NCBI GenBank assembly: GCA_036426205.1
Contig: CM071574.1
Span: forward strand, 12,344,892 to 12,408,891
DNA from: Ascaphus truei
Taxonomy: Eukaryota > Chordata > Amphibia > Anura > Ascaphidae
DNA length: 64,000 nucleotides
Direction of reading: 5' to 3'
Shown piece after piece: positions 34,306 through 44,596 of the stretch; the stretch's first letter is position 1; the number at the start of each line of letters is the position of its first letter. The position numbers were made by a program, and so were the translations under genes. The notes below the pieces were generated by a model. It was not told the DNA's origin. It did not search any database and saw only the letters and a list, made by a program, of their open reading frames with translations.

Positions 34306-36939
34306 TGATACTACCTATTGGGAAAAATCAGGTAGTATGTACTGGCTTGGATGTAATCCATGAATTGTCATTAATGTTGCTGATGCTGCAAGAAAAACAC
34401 TGCTTTGCACTGTAATTCACTGTAATTCAGATTTAATTAGAGTAATATATCAGCTGAAACTCTTCATTTAAGTCAATTGGGGAATTTCAAAGTAAAAGGC
34501 CTGATCCGTGGATATACAATAAGACCAACACTCTGCATTTGCAAATATTTGAGCAAACCCATCAGCACCAAACAAGTGTAAGTGTGTGATTATAGTTCAT
34601 GGTAGTTTTTTGATACATATTATTAGTCCGTGCAACTAAGAATATTATTGTCAAACAACTTTCCACCAATAGAGTCCAATGTTCTGACACAAGAACTCAG
34701 ATGATTTATGGCATCAAAGTTTTATCCAAATAATTCAAAATGTCAAATTATATCAGAGATTATCTATATGATAGTTACTTCTGACTCCACTGGGCTAAAA
34801 GGTCTGAATCAGTCATTAATTATTTCTGAGCCATTGAGACTTACGCTTCACTTCTGGTTTGCATGTAAATTCTATCTCAGTACAGTGAAGAATTCTCTCC
34901 TTTGTTTCATTGTATTAAATTGTATTATAAGACTGAGATGTAAATGCATTCTGGACACCTCTAAACTGTGTATTTTGTGTGTAAGTCTCAAACAAAGAGC
35001 GATTAAAAAAACAAACAAAAAGACTATGCACAGTGGTTCCAGGCAGCCTGACATTCAATACAAATAATGATGGAAAACTGTTTAAAAACTGATTGATCAT
35101 CAAGTGAGTTTAGGACAAATGATTTGTACTGTAAATGTCAATTAAAATATACAGTATTGTGTTTGTGACATTAAACAGCTGTATAAACGAGATATCTGTA
35201 TACAGTATATACTGTACTGTGAATTGTTTAAATAAGTATAATGGCATTCATATTTTACATGTAGTGTAACACTACATCATTTCCATTATGAATTATTTGT
35301 TCATACTGCCTGGTATTAGATGGTGGCAATAATGGCACAGGAAACAGTGGAGAATTATCAAAAGAAAAAACCCTACTGCCTTCAATAGTATTGTTTTCTT
35401 TGAGAATTCTGATGCTGCTTTTTTCTATTATTCCATCAATTTTTCAGTCACAATTTGTTGATTAAAATCACACTTCGCTTACCAAGTGCCTGGAAAAAAA
35501 ATATAGTTACAAATCTAGACAGATACAGTGCATATCAAAGAAAGTCATTCAAATACGTGTTTAGACACCTCATTTGAATATTATGGTTTCTTTGTTAACT
35601 GCACATACTATATTTTATTCCGTTTGTTTTATCTCCTGAGACCTTCAGGACTGATATATTTTATGGAGGCAGAAATTGTAGAATTTAGGGGGGAAATGAT
35701 TAAAAATGATAAATAAAATACATGTAGATTAAAACACTTTTAAATCAAAGAAAGTGAAATATAAAAATATGATGTATGTTTCTCTACTGCCCACAGAGGC
35801 GAATTCCACAGGACGACTATGATCTCTTCATTTTGCCGTAGGGCAAACGGAGCTCTGGGACATGCTACAGTGTAACATTTCTTTGCTTTGTTTATCATAG
35901 GATTTGATATATAAATCAAGGGTTCTTTTGGACCCTATGTTTCTGCATTTGATAATATATTTATCTCATGTTCTCACCTCCAGTGAAGTACTTCAGAAGG
36001 GTTAAGTGACCAATAATCAATTATTATTGAGAAGCAATCAATTGCTAATTTCCATAATTGTGCACATCTAAACACTATGCACAAGAAAGAGAAACAAAGC
36101 TGCACTCCAAGCATTGCCTTGTTAGCAGTAATTTGTTAACACAGCCTCTAAAAAAAGCAGCCACAGCTGGTACCACAAATGTGTTTCCAGTATTCAGGCC
36201 ATCAATGTGATTCGTCGATAAATGTATAGAATCAGCTTCTTGCTAAAAACTACAATTACAGGTGATACACAGATTGAAATCACAGGGCTGGTTTGTCGAA
36301 GAAAATTGTCCTAATGATGGGTTTTCGGATCGGGAATGCAGCTCTTTTCTTTCTGTGTGACGGGTAGTGAAGGCAGCTGCACCTGCTTCTGTGCTGTATT
36401 CTGCCGCACTTAATGATATCTGATGATATCATTAGGCAAAGTGTTCATAAACAGATGTTGAGCCTGTGCCTAAATGCTGTCAGATGAGCGGTTGCTGGCC
36501 TGAAACAGTATTATTTATATAGAACATTTACGTTTGTTATGTTAATAACCCCACTATTAGCTCTCTAGATGTTGCGATAGGAATGTAAATGCAGTTAATA
36601 TGAATAACAGCCTCTTTACTCTTTGTGCCGTAGTTGAGTGTAACTTTTATAGAGAAACAAAGATTCCCGCTCCCCCCACCCCCAAAATTCTTTTGATTTC
36701 TTCGTTTTCTTGGCATAGTTGGAATTTCTGATCAGAAGACCAATTGGAGGAATTCTGAGCTCACAAATGTTTTGTTCGATGGAGAGTGACAACAGTCACA
36801 GACGAGGATTAAAAGTTTAGTTGACTAGGTTTTGTATTCATGATATGTAAATAAATAATTTTTAAAGAAAAAATTGTTTTGAAAAGTTTGAATAGGTTAT
36901 TTACTTTTGCCCAAGTATAGATGGGGACGAATATATATA
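34306..36939. other. Repeat-poor spacer
   Basis: No transposon recognised. The segment at about 35980-36480 has balanced composition without low complexity and several short TAAT-type motifs. Open frames up to 119 codons (34708-35067) have no domain. Confidence 0.5.
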
Positions 36940-36959
36940 TATATAATAATAATAATAAT

Positions 36960-37190
36960 AATATGTTTTTGTATAGCGCTGCTAGTTATACGTAGCGCTT
37001 TACAGAGACATTTTGCAGGCACAGGTCCCTGGAGCTTACAATCTATGTTTTTTGGTGCCTGAGGAACAGGGAGATAAAGTGACTTGCCCAAGGTCACAAG
37101 GAGCCAACACCAGGAATTGAACCGGGCTCCCCTGCTTCACACTCTCAGTGCCAGTCAGTGTCTTTTACTCACTGAGCCACGCCCTCTCAT
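36960..37190 (+). repeat. L2/MIR-like 3' fragment
   Basis: Second copy of the family at 17850: TATAGCGCTGCTAGTTATAC, GGGAGATAAAGTGACTTGCC, CAAGGTCACAAGGAGCC, GAATTGAACCGGGCTCCCCT, CACTGAGCCACGC. An (ATA)n tract precedes it and (TA)n-rich DNA follows it. Confidence 0.7.
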
Positions 37191-37340
37191 ATATATATAC
37201 ACACACAGTATATATATTATTATATATTATTATATTATTATTTTTAAAGGAGTTTGTGGAAAGATAGCAAATAAGTTCAACCCTACCTGAATGTTCTTAT
37301 TCTGTTTTGGTGAACATTTATTGATTGGAGCACACCATCA
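37191..37340. repeat. TATA-rich low complexity and spacer
   Basis: Alternating TATA and ATTATT runs at 37191-37245 followed by ordinary AT-rich sequence. Confidence 0.7.
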
Positions 37341-37348
37341 AACTAAAG

Positions 37349-37634
37349 CAGTGGTGCTCAACTCCAGCCCTCAAGCCCTCCCCCCTCCACTCCCCCAACT
37401 GGTCAGGTTTTCAGGATATCCCAGCTTCAGCACAGGTGGCTCAATCTGAGGCTCAGTCAAAGACTGAGCCCCTGAGCTTCTGATTGAGCCACTTATGCTG
37501 AAGCAGGGACTGATTGAGCAACCAGTGATAAAGCAGGGACTGATTGACCACCTGTGATGAAGCAGGAATATCCTGAAAACTTGAACTGTTGGGGGGGGGA
37601 GGGGGAGCTTGAGGACTAGAGTTGAGTACCCCTG
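37349..37634. mobile_element. hAT foldback MITE, enlarged copy
   Basis: Termini CAGTGGTGCTCAACTCC and GGAGTTGAG-type mirror GAGTTGAGTACCCCTG. The centre is expanded by extra copies of the GACTGATTGA/AAGCAGGGACTGATTGA segment, so the family unit is partly tandemly duplicated. Flanking octamers AACTAAAG and AACTAGGC share only the first five bases, so this is an old or imperfect 8-bp duplication. Confidence 0.8.
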
Positions 37635-37642
37635 AACTAGGC

Positions 37643-38160
37643 CATAAATACACATACTGAAAAATTCAATATGCTCAATTACACACTATCTACACTATGC
37701 TAATATTACAAATTGACAGACAGTTGTAACTGTTAATTGTGATTCAATATGATATTTTTAGCAGTAAAGGGTGGCACAACAGATTGCGTCACAGTGAGAG
37801 ATACTCGTGTATATAAACATGGTGAAGGTAGCTTTTTCTAGGGTCTAGGCTCTTACTCTGAATAGTGAAACAATAGTATTATGTGTTACCGTTGAAACAT
37901 ACACTTGCTATTTGCCTTTGAGAACTGTCTTTGCCTATTAATGGAGCGAGTAACAGCATAAAGTATACAGAATCAGTGACTCCTTTGCAACAGCATGTAC
38001 ATGCTCCCGACTCCCTAAACCAAGATGGCTGACTGATTGGAGAAATTATAGGAATGCTGAAACTTACTATATCAGGTGCTTATTGGTAACATGCCAATGT
38101 AAAAATAGTTGCAGGTACAAATACGAAGAGCAAAAACAACATAGTCATCTTTAAGATTTA
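37643..38160. other. Unclassified spacer
   Basis: AT-rich, nothing recognised. Confidence 0.5.
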
Positions 38161-38164
38161 AGAC

Positions 38165-38309
38165 TTTAAGGTCCTTGCTTTTCCAACAGAATTTGTCCCG
38201 CTAACCGCCGTCGGCTAACGGACCATCGGATTACGGGTCCCACTGCATTATGCGGCGTCGGATAAGGCATCCATCGGAAACCGGGACATCAGTAAGTGAG
38301 GACCACCTG
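38165..38309 (-). mobile_element. Decayed TA-type MITE related to 18713/32261 group
   Basis: The right end, read as reverse complement, is CAGGTGGTCCTCACTTACTG with TA at 38310-38311. The interior has GGCGTCGGATAAGGC, resembling GGCGTCGGATAACGC in the 18713 copy. The left end is eroded, so its boundary is approximate. Confidence 0.55.
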
Positions 38310-38311
38310 TA

Positions 38312-38782
38312 GTCATTTCTGCTATCCTCCACAAAGCAAAATGTGGGTCAGCAAACCATTAATAGAGAAACCCACACAGCCAGTGTAAGCTCAGAACCCA
38401 AATCCACTGCGCCATATATACAGTATTTGTGTCAAAAAGGAGTGCTACTGATATTATGACCTCATGTAATATGACAAAAGACAAAAGCACCCGTGCTACA
38501 TCCAATATGACAAATTATATAGTTAAATACCTATGTTTTTCTTTTCATAAGTGAGGGCCATTTAGTTCAATTCTTTGTCCAAAGCATTTTAAGCTTGAAA
38601 ACCACGTCACGGTGTCCCCTCTTTTGCAAGAGAGGCATTATAAGTTTAAAAAAAAAAAAAAATTACTACTACTCCTATTTATAACTTTGGTTTGTTCTTC
38701 CTGGGACGTAGAGTAAGGATATGACATAACATTTCCCACAGTAGTTCTGCTGCTGTGGAGCCTTCTTTGCGTCTGTCAGTTA
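38312..38782. other. Unclassified spacer
   Basis: No gene recognised; poly-A run at 38648-38661. Confidence 0.5.
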
Positions 38783-39085
38783 GGCTGCGGCCACACAAGC
38801 GCTGACCGCGCTCATGCTTGAGAGCGGTGTCATCACCAGCTCTCAAGCATGAGCACCTGGTGTCCACGCTATTTCGCAAGCGTGCGCGGGGGCATTGCGG
38901 GTAAGTTGAGCGTGGTTGAAAGTCTCTTTTTTTTTTTTACACACCGCCAAGCATGGGTGAGCATCCATGCCCGCGCACGAGCACGCGTGCACCTTGTAAC
39001 CTGGGACGGGACAATTTCACTTGCCGAAACTAACCTCGGCAAGCACCGCATGGTCACCACGCTCAGCGTTAGCGTGGCCGCAGCC
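38783..39085. mobile_element. PIF/Harbinger-like MITE
   Basis: 303 bp with terminal inverted repeats GGCTGCGGCCACACAAGCGC / GGCTGCGGCCACGCTAACGC (12 identical bases, then a few mismatches) and TTA on both sides (38780-38782, 39086-39088). A three-base TWA duplication fits PIF/Harbinger. It is CpG-rich and contains a perfect 15-bp internal inverted repeat (38811-38825 with 38839-38853). Confidence 0.75.
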
Positions 39086-39088
39086 TTA

Positions 39089-40479
39089 TTCTACAGAGGG
39101 AAAGGGTGTGCAGTAGGATTTGCTGGAATTATCAATAGCTAATAGCAAAAGAAGTCAGAGAGAAGAATCCATGAAAATTTAAAAACATCAAGCATTTGAT
39201 AGAGTTCCACAATATACACAACAGAGAACATGTTGATTATTAATGCAAAATACAAAAAGACAATATTCATATATGTGAGTCAATAAATTAGGCATATTCT
39301 GTCAGATTAATTTTTTAGAGAAACCAGCAGATATTTAATTACCCATAGGAAAATTGTTTTGGAATTTTTCAGCAATACAGCACATGGAATTCTGTGCCAA
39401 CATTGTCCCTGTCTGAAGTGTATTCAGAAGTTCATTTTTTCTATAAACATTGTATTTCTATCTATCTATTGCCATGATGACATATGTTTGATTTTGCCAT
39501 TACGGCTAGATTATATACTGTAGTTTGGACATAATTAAAGGATTTTTACTACTGATGAGAACACAGGCTAAATGACTGAGTAATTGTGTACAGGAAGTAG
39601 TATTAGTACTGAAAGTACACTGTACAATGTTTAGTGTTGAAACATTTAGTACTACAATTAATGAATCCTCCCTTTCCACTTCTTCTTTTACTGTACTTTG
39701 GCAAATCCAGAGGGCATTTGAATCCACCATTACGAAGGCTGAGAAGTCAATCTCATGCTGTCTGGATAGAGTATTGGATAATGGTGCAGTAATAGGTAAA
39801 GTGAGTTCAGTGAAAAAATGAGAAATTAAAGGCCGGGAAAATACAGCAGATGGAAACAGTGAGAGGGTGAGCACAAAATGTAACATCGACTGATACACGA
39901 CCTAGAACCGGGAGTGAGATGATTTTGTTTGGATTCGTAAAACCAAGATCTGCAACAAGGGGCCTCTGGATTCTGTTCCATTTGAACCCAAGATTATCTG
40001 AATCATACTTGCCTAATATATACTTTTTTTTGATAGAGCTATTACAGTCTTTTGGGGAAAACCGTGTCAGATAGTTAAAATGGTGTGAATGTATTGATAT
40101 CTTTCGTAATTTTCTTCAGGGCTTTTTGAAAGGATCTTTCCTCAAGCATGCTGAGTATTCTTGTCCTCCAAGGGTTTTTTAATTCCATGATTCATTGACA
40201 TGCAATACAGTTATTCCATCCTTTTTAAAAGAATAGATACATTTGAATGCTATAGTAGTAACACGGAGTAGAAGGAGTAAAATATTTTATTTTACTGGAT
40301 TCTGTATATAATTTAAAACAGCAATCCCACTGAATTGCAATATTATATATATATTTTTAACATATTTTCAACTGGGGGGTCCTCCAAAGCTAAACTGCAC
40401 TATTTTTAGCTCCAGGGACTCCATCAGTTCCCGGGATACTTACTTCTTTAGTTAGTGATGTTATTACTTGAACATTTAA
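39089..40479. other. Unclassified spacer
   Basis: AT-rich. The 40370-40475 piece (GGGGGGTCCTCC, TCCAGGGACTCCATCAG) may be part of an unidentified repeat or the 5' part of the CR1 that follows. Open frames to 130 codons have no domain. Confidence 0.45.
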
Positions 40480-41403
40480 GTGGTAATCCAATAAGAAGTT
40501 GCAATATCATGCCCTGATGATATTGCGGCCCCCATTGGTGAGTAAGAATCTTAGAAACTGGATGTGGGAGAGGGGGGGGCATAATAGCACATACTGCTAA
40601 AATCTCTAGGTACATGCTTGTTAATGCAAGAAGCCAAGCAGATAAAATATGGGAGCTTGAAATAATAATCAAAATTGAGCATTATGATGTCATAGACATT
40701 ACTGACACATGGTAGAATGAAACTCAGTATTGAGCCGTTCATCTAGAAGGTTATTTTCGGAGGGATCAAGGAATTGGAAGAGGTGGTGGAGTATGTTTAT
40801 ATGTTAAACCAGATTTGAAAAACTTATTATAAAGGGAAAATATGCCATAGACCACCAAATATCTGTGACATTGAGAAAGCCAAAATATTGTGCAAATGGA
40901 GAAGGAAACAAAACGGTGTAATGTTTGCATAATAGGTGATTGGACATCGACTGGAGTAATAAGATTAGCAGTGCAACTAAATGAAACAGGTTTTTGGATG
41001 TCCTAAAAGACAACTACATGACTTAAAATATTGCAAAAATATCAGGGAAAGGTTACTGGACTTGGTATTATCAAACAATGTAGAAGTAATAACAAATATT
41101 GAAGTGAGGGAACATTTGGGAAACAGTGACCATAACATGGTCTCATTTGAAATAAATGATCAAAAACATATAATATGGGATCAACAAGGACTCTTAATGT
41201 TAGAAAGGCAGATTTTAGTCAATTTAGGAAGAGTCTATAAGGAATACATTTGGATGTAGTTCTTGCAGGAAAAAATATGGAAGAAAAATGGGCAGTCTTT
41301 AAAACATTGATAAGTACACTTATCTATCAGTGTTTACCCTTGGGTAATAAATATAAAAGAAACAAGTCTACACCAATGTGGCTAAATAAACAGTTAGGGG
41401 AAG
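40480..41403 (+). pseudogene. CR1 LINE fragment, APE endonuclease region
   Basis: Read with a few stops and shifts, the plus strand gives VNARSQADKIWELE, YDVIDITDTW, GIGRGGGVCLYV, then RERLLDLVLSNNVEVI and GNSDHNMVSFEIN (40981-41259), then TPMWLNKQL (to about 41395). These follow the order of the CR1 ORF2 endonuclease: ETWW and GRGGGVaLYV motifs, LDLVLTN, GnSDHn catalytic Asp-His, and the linker before the RT. Both ends are missing and the copy is dead. A solo LTR has inserted at its right end. Confidence 0.82.
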
Positions 41404-41845
41404 TGTAAGAGATGTGTGCAGAGGTACATTTAATGGAGACCGAACAGGGTGAAATTATATCTTGGCTTTATTGTGCCTGTTCCTTTAACAAGTAAAAACA
41501 TACAAAACCAAACAAAATAAAGGCCTATTCCACTTTTGAGAATAACTAAACCTTTACTCCAGCCCTTTCTAACTGGGTGGGTAGCTAAGCTGGTTACCAC
41601 CCTAAACATATATACAGTCATTTTGTGTGCATCAAGGCTTCATATTTTCTGCAGGTCAGCCCAGTTGAGGGCTAAGGAAATCTCTGCAGTCCTCTTTCTC
41701 CTTATGTCAGCCCAAATGTGAGCTAAGGAATCTCTCTCCTGTTTCTCACATCAGGCTTTTTCTGAGTCCTACCAGTGTGAAATTAACCAGCACACTGCTG
41801 GATTTAGAGACAGTTTCTCTCAAACAGTGATAAGTCCCTGTTACA
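41404..41845 (-). mobile_element. Solo LTR inserted in the CR1 fragment
   Basis: 442 bp with TG...CA ends (TGTAAGAGATG ... CCCTGTTACA), antisense polyadenylation context GGCTTTATTG at about 41463-41472, and flanking 5-bp duplications GGAAG (41399-41403) and GGACG (41846-41850) that agree at four of five bases. On the minus strand the LTR begins TGTAACAGGGAC. A single LTR without gag-pol indicates LTR-LTR recombination after insertion. Confidence 0.7.
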
Positions 41846-41850
41846 GGACG

Positions 41851-42912
41851 AAATGGAAAAGATTATTGAAGTCAGAAGGGAATCAGAATGTGATGTCACA
41901 TGACCCCGCTACGTCATTTGACGCCTATCACCATGGCAAAGCGGGGTCACATGACATGACGCCGCTGTGTCATTTGATGCCGATACAAAGGTAAGGAAGG
42001 GGGAGAGAGCACTGGGGAGAGCAGGCAGGTGGGGCACAGCACCAAAAGTTTGTGCACCCCTGCTATAGCGTATTCTGCCATGATTATTTTAACCTTTCAC
42101 TATTTTGTACGTAGAGGAAAAATTTTAGTTAAACTCTTCACTTTAATACATTGATTCTCCATAGCACAACAACTTATGAAAATTGTCAATTTTATACACA
42201 TGCACCTCACAATTAATGTTTTTTGTCAACAGAAATTCTATTTACTTATTCTTTTTGTTTTTTTTGCTTGATACTTTACATGACCCATTTGAATACACTG
42301 TGGTCATCAAGTTCCAGTTAAGTACATCACGACAATATACATTTTACTGAAACAGCTTATATATAGGACCATAATTTTTGATACAGTGATAGGGGAGAAA
42401 GATTACCTGAAATGTATTGTATCATGTGACCCCTCTCTCCCGTTTCCCTTCTCCAGATCCCCAAATGCTAGCGTATCAAATTAATGAAAGTCATTTGACG
42501 CATTGAATAATGTTCAAAAAGCAACATTTGTTTAATTTTAACTGCAAAATGACAAATAAAAAGGCCAAAAATTCCAGCCAGAAATACAAATATTTGAATC
42601 ATCTCACGATAACATGCATACTTTCTCTACTCCTATTGCTCCTTATGTTTACATCACAAATCTCAAGCTGTGTCAGGTAAGGCAGAATTAATTTGATATA
42701 TTGATCCCAATTGTCTCATCAATTCTATAGCAGATATGCTGTTTATTGGCTTGATATATAGCCCTCCTGATGTATTATGAAGGTGTGCTAGGATGCTTAC
42801 CAGTACGCTGATGTATTATAATAGAAGGAGCCAATGTTTAAGTGGAATAAGTGATCTGGTTTAAAACAGCAGTTACTTTAACACGTCTCAGAGAGAGGTG
42901 CTGAAATATCAT
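41851..42912. other. Spacer with a CpG-bearing repeat patch
   Basis: 41893-41990 holds TGTGATGTCACATGACCCCG and a partly inverted GCGGGGTCACATGACATGAC, i.e. an inverted pair, ending near a GTGCACCCCTGCTATA motif that resembles a transposon end. The rest is AT-rich and unclassified. Confidence 0.4.
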
Positions 42913-42918
42913 GTTTAC

Positions 42919-42968
<50 letters not shown>

Positions 42969-43075
42969 GATATGCTAAACATATAAGTAGAATATATACA
43001 TATATATAATATATATTATATATATATATATCAATATCTATATATATATCTATATAATATATATATTATATATGT
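42913..43075. repeat. Interrupted (TA)n tract
   Basis: About 160 bp of alternating TA with interruptions, strongly self-complementary. The Tc1 remnant begins at its right end. Confidence 0.95.
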
Positions 43076-43076
43076 T

Positions 43077-43762
43077 GTGTGAAAAAGAAAGTCAAACACC
43101 TCTTTTGAATTCTATGGTTTTACATATCAGGACATAATATCAAGCATCTGTTCCTTAGCAGGTCTAAAAATGAGGTAAATACAACCTCAGATAAACAAAA
43201 ACACATGACATATTACACCGTCATGATTTATTTAACAAAAATAAAGCCAAAATGGAGAAGCCATGTGTGAAAAATTAAGTACACCTTATGATTCAATAGC
43301 TTGTGGAACCACCTTTAGCATCAATAACTTAAAGTAATAATTTTCTGTATGACTTTATCAGTCTCTCACATCATTGTGGAGGAATTTTGGCCCACTCTTC
43401 TTTACAATGTTGCTTCTGTTCATTGAGGTTTGCGGGCATTTGTTTATGCACAGCTCTCTTAAGGTCCCGCAACAGCATTTCAATCGGGTTGAGGTCTGGA
43501 CTTTGACTGGGCCATTGCAACACCTTGATTCTTTTCTTTTTCAGCCATTCTGTTATAGATTTGCTGGTGTGCTTGGGATCATTGTCCTGTTGCATGACCC
43601 AATTTCGGCCAAGCTTTAGCGGTCGGACAGATGGCCTCACATTTGACTTTAGAATACATTTTGGTATTCACAGGAGTCCATGGTCGACTCAATGACTGCA
43701 TGGTTCCCAGGTCCTGTGGCTGCAAAACAAGCCCAAATCATCACCCCTCCACCACCGTGCTT
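43077..43762 (-). pseudogene. Tc1-like transposase remnant
   Basis: The minus strand encodes the C-terminal half of a Tc1/mariner DDE transposase. A frame at 43371-43640 has [13 protein letters not shown] (second catalytic Asp) and QSPDLNPIE (third catalytic acid) then LKRAVHKQ. Upstream, GGGGVMIWACFAATGPG and EYQNVF are in another frame with a stop, so there is a frameshift at about 43640-43660. The N-terminal DNA-binding half and first catalytic Asp are missing because the copy ends where a LINE tail begins. The 3' region (43077-43370) includes TGTGTGAAAAAGAAAGTC, the likely transposon end next to the TA tract. Confidence 0.88.
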
Positions 43763-44010
43763 CTTTCTTTCAAGACTTCGGTTGTCTCACATTGTAATCT
43801 TGTCTGTAACTGTTAAATATGCCCATAACACTTATTGTCTCAAACTGAACATCACATGTCTGTAAATATAACGTATAACCTTTGTTCCTTTAATATAACC
43901 ATGTATCGTCACCATTACTCTATGCTCAGGACATTCTTGAAAACGAGAGGTAACTAACTCAATGTATTAATTCCTGGTAAAACATTTTATAAATAAATAA
44001 AGGTTGAAAA
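43763..44010 (+). mobile_element. L2/CR1-group LINE 3' end, 5'-truncated
   Basis: Matches the last ~240 bp of the full-length LINE at 48740: GCTGTCTCACAT-like start, TCTGTAACTGTT, CCAGGACATTCTTGAAAACG-like AGGACATTCTTGAAAACGAG, CTCAATGTATTAATTCCTGG, TAAAACATTTTATAAATAAA. It abuts the truncated Tc1 copy and ends in an AAATAAA tail. Confidence 0.9.
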
Positions 44011-44356
44011 AAGAGATAGGTCTAACAAGTACAACCGATCCTAAATTTAGACGACAGATAAGTGTGTCTGTCCATTCAAACGTACATTAGTTTTTGTGGT
44101 GGCACAAATTCTAGTCGAATACTCTGTAGTTTACGAATAATGCATTTTAAGCCTATAAAAATAGACTAGTTTAACTTTCCCTTTAAATGAACACATTTCC
44201 CATATGTGAAAGAAAATCTCTTTTTTGCTTTCACTTGTCCATTTTACAGCAGTCAGATTTTGCTTTTCAGTTTTAGATTTTAACAGCTGGTTCCATTGAT
44301 AATGTTTTTAAAAACCCCATATCATACTGTACAATTCGATAGATGGATTTATTATA
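44011..44356. other. Unclassified spacer
   Basis: AT-rich, nothing recognised. Confidence 0.5.
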
Positions 44357-44364
44357 TGTTAGAC

Positions 44365-44590
44365 CAGAGGTGGGCAACTCAAGTCCACAAGGGTCTCCAA
44401 CAGGTCAGGTTTTCAGAATATCTCTGTTTCAGCACAGGGGGCTCAATCAGTGGCTCAGTCATTGCCTGAGCCACCTGTGCTGAAGCTGGGATATCCTGAA
44501 AACCTGACCTATTGGAGACCCTTGAGGACTGGAGTTGAGCACCACTGAGATACATGATAAAGACTTGGACTGGAGTTGCCCACCCCCCTG
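44365..44590. mobile_element. hAT foldback MITE with doubled right end
   Basis: Begins CAGAGGTGGGCAACTC and ends GAGTTGCCCACCCCCCTG. TGTTAGAC occurs at 44357-44364 and 44589-44596 as the target duplication (boundary ambiguous by two bases). Two successive right-end sequences are present (GGAGTTGAGCACCACTG at about 44530-44547, then GGAGTTGCCCACC), showing a duplicated or composite arm. Confidence 0.85.
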
Positions 44591-44596
44591 TTAGAC

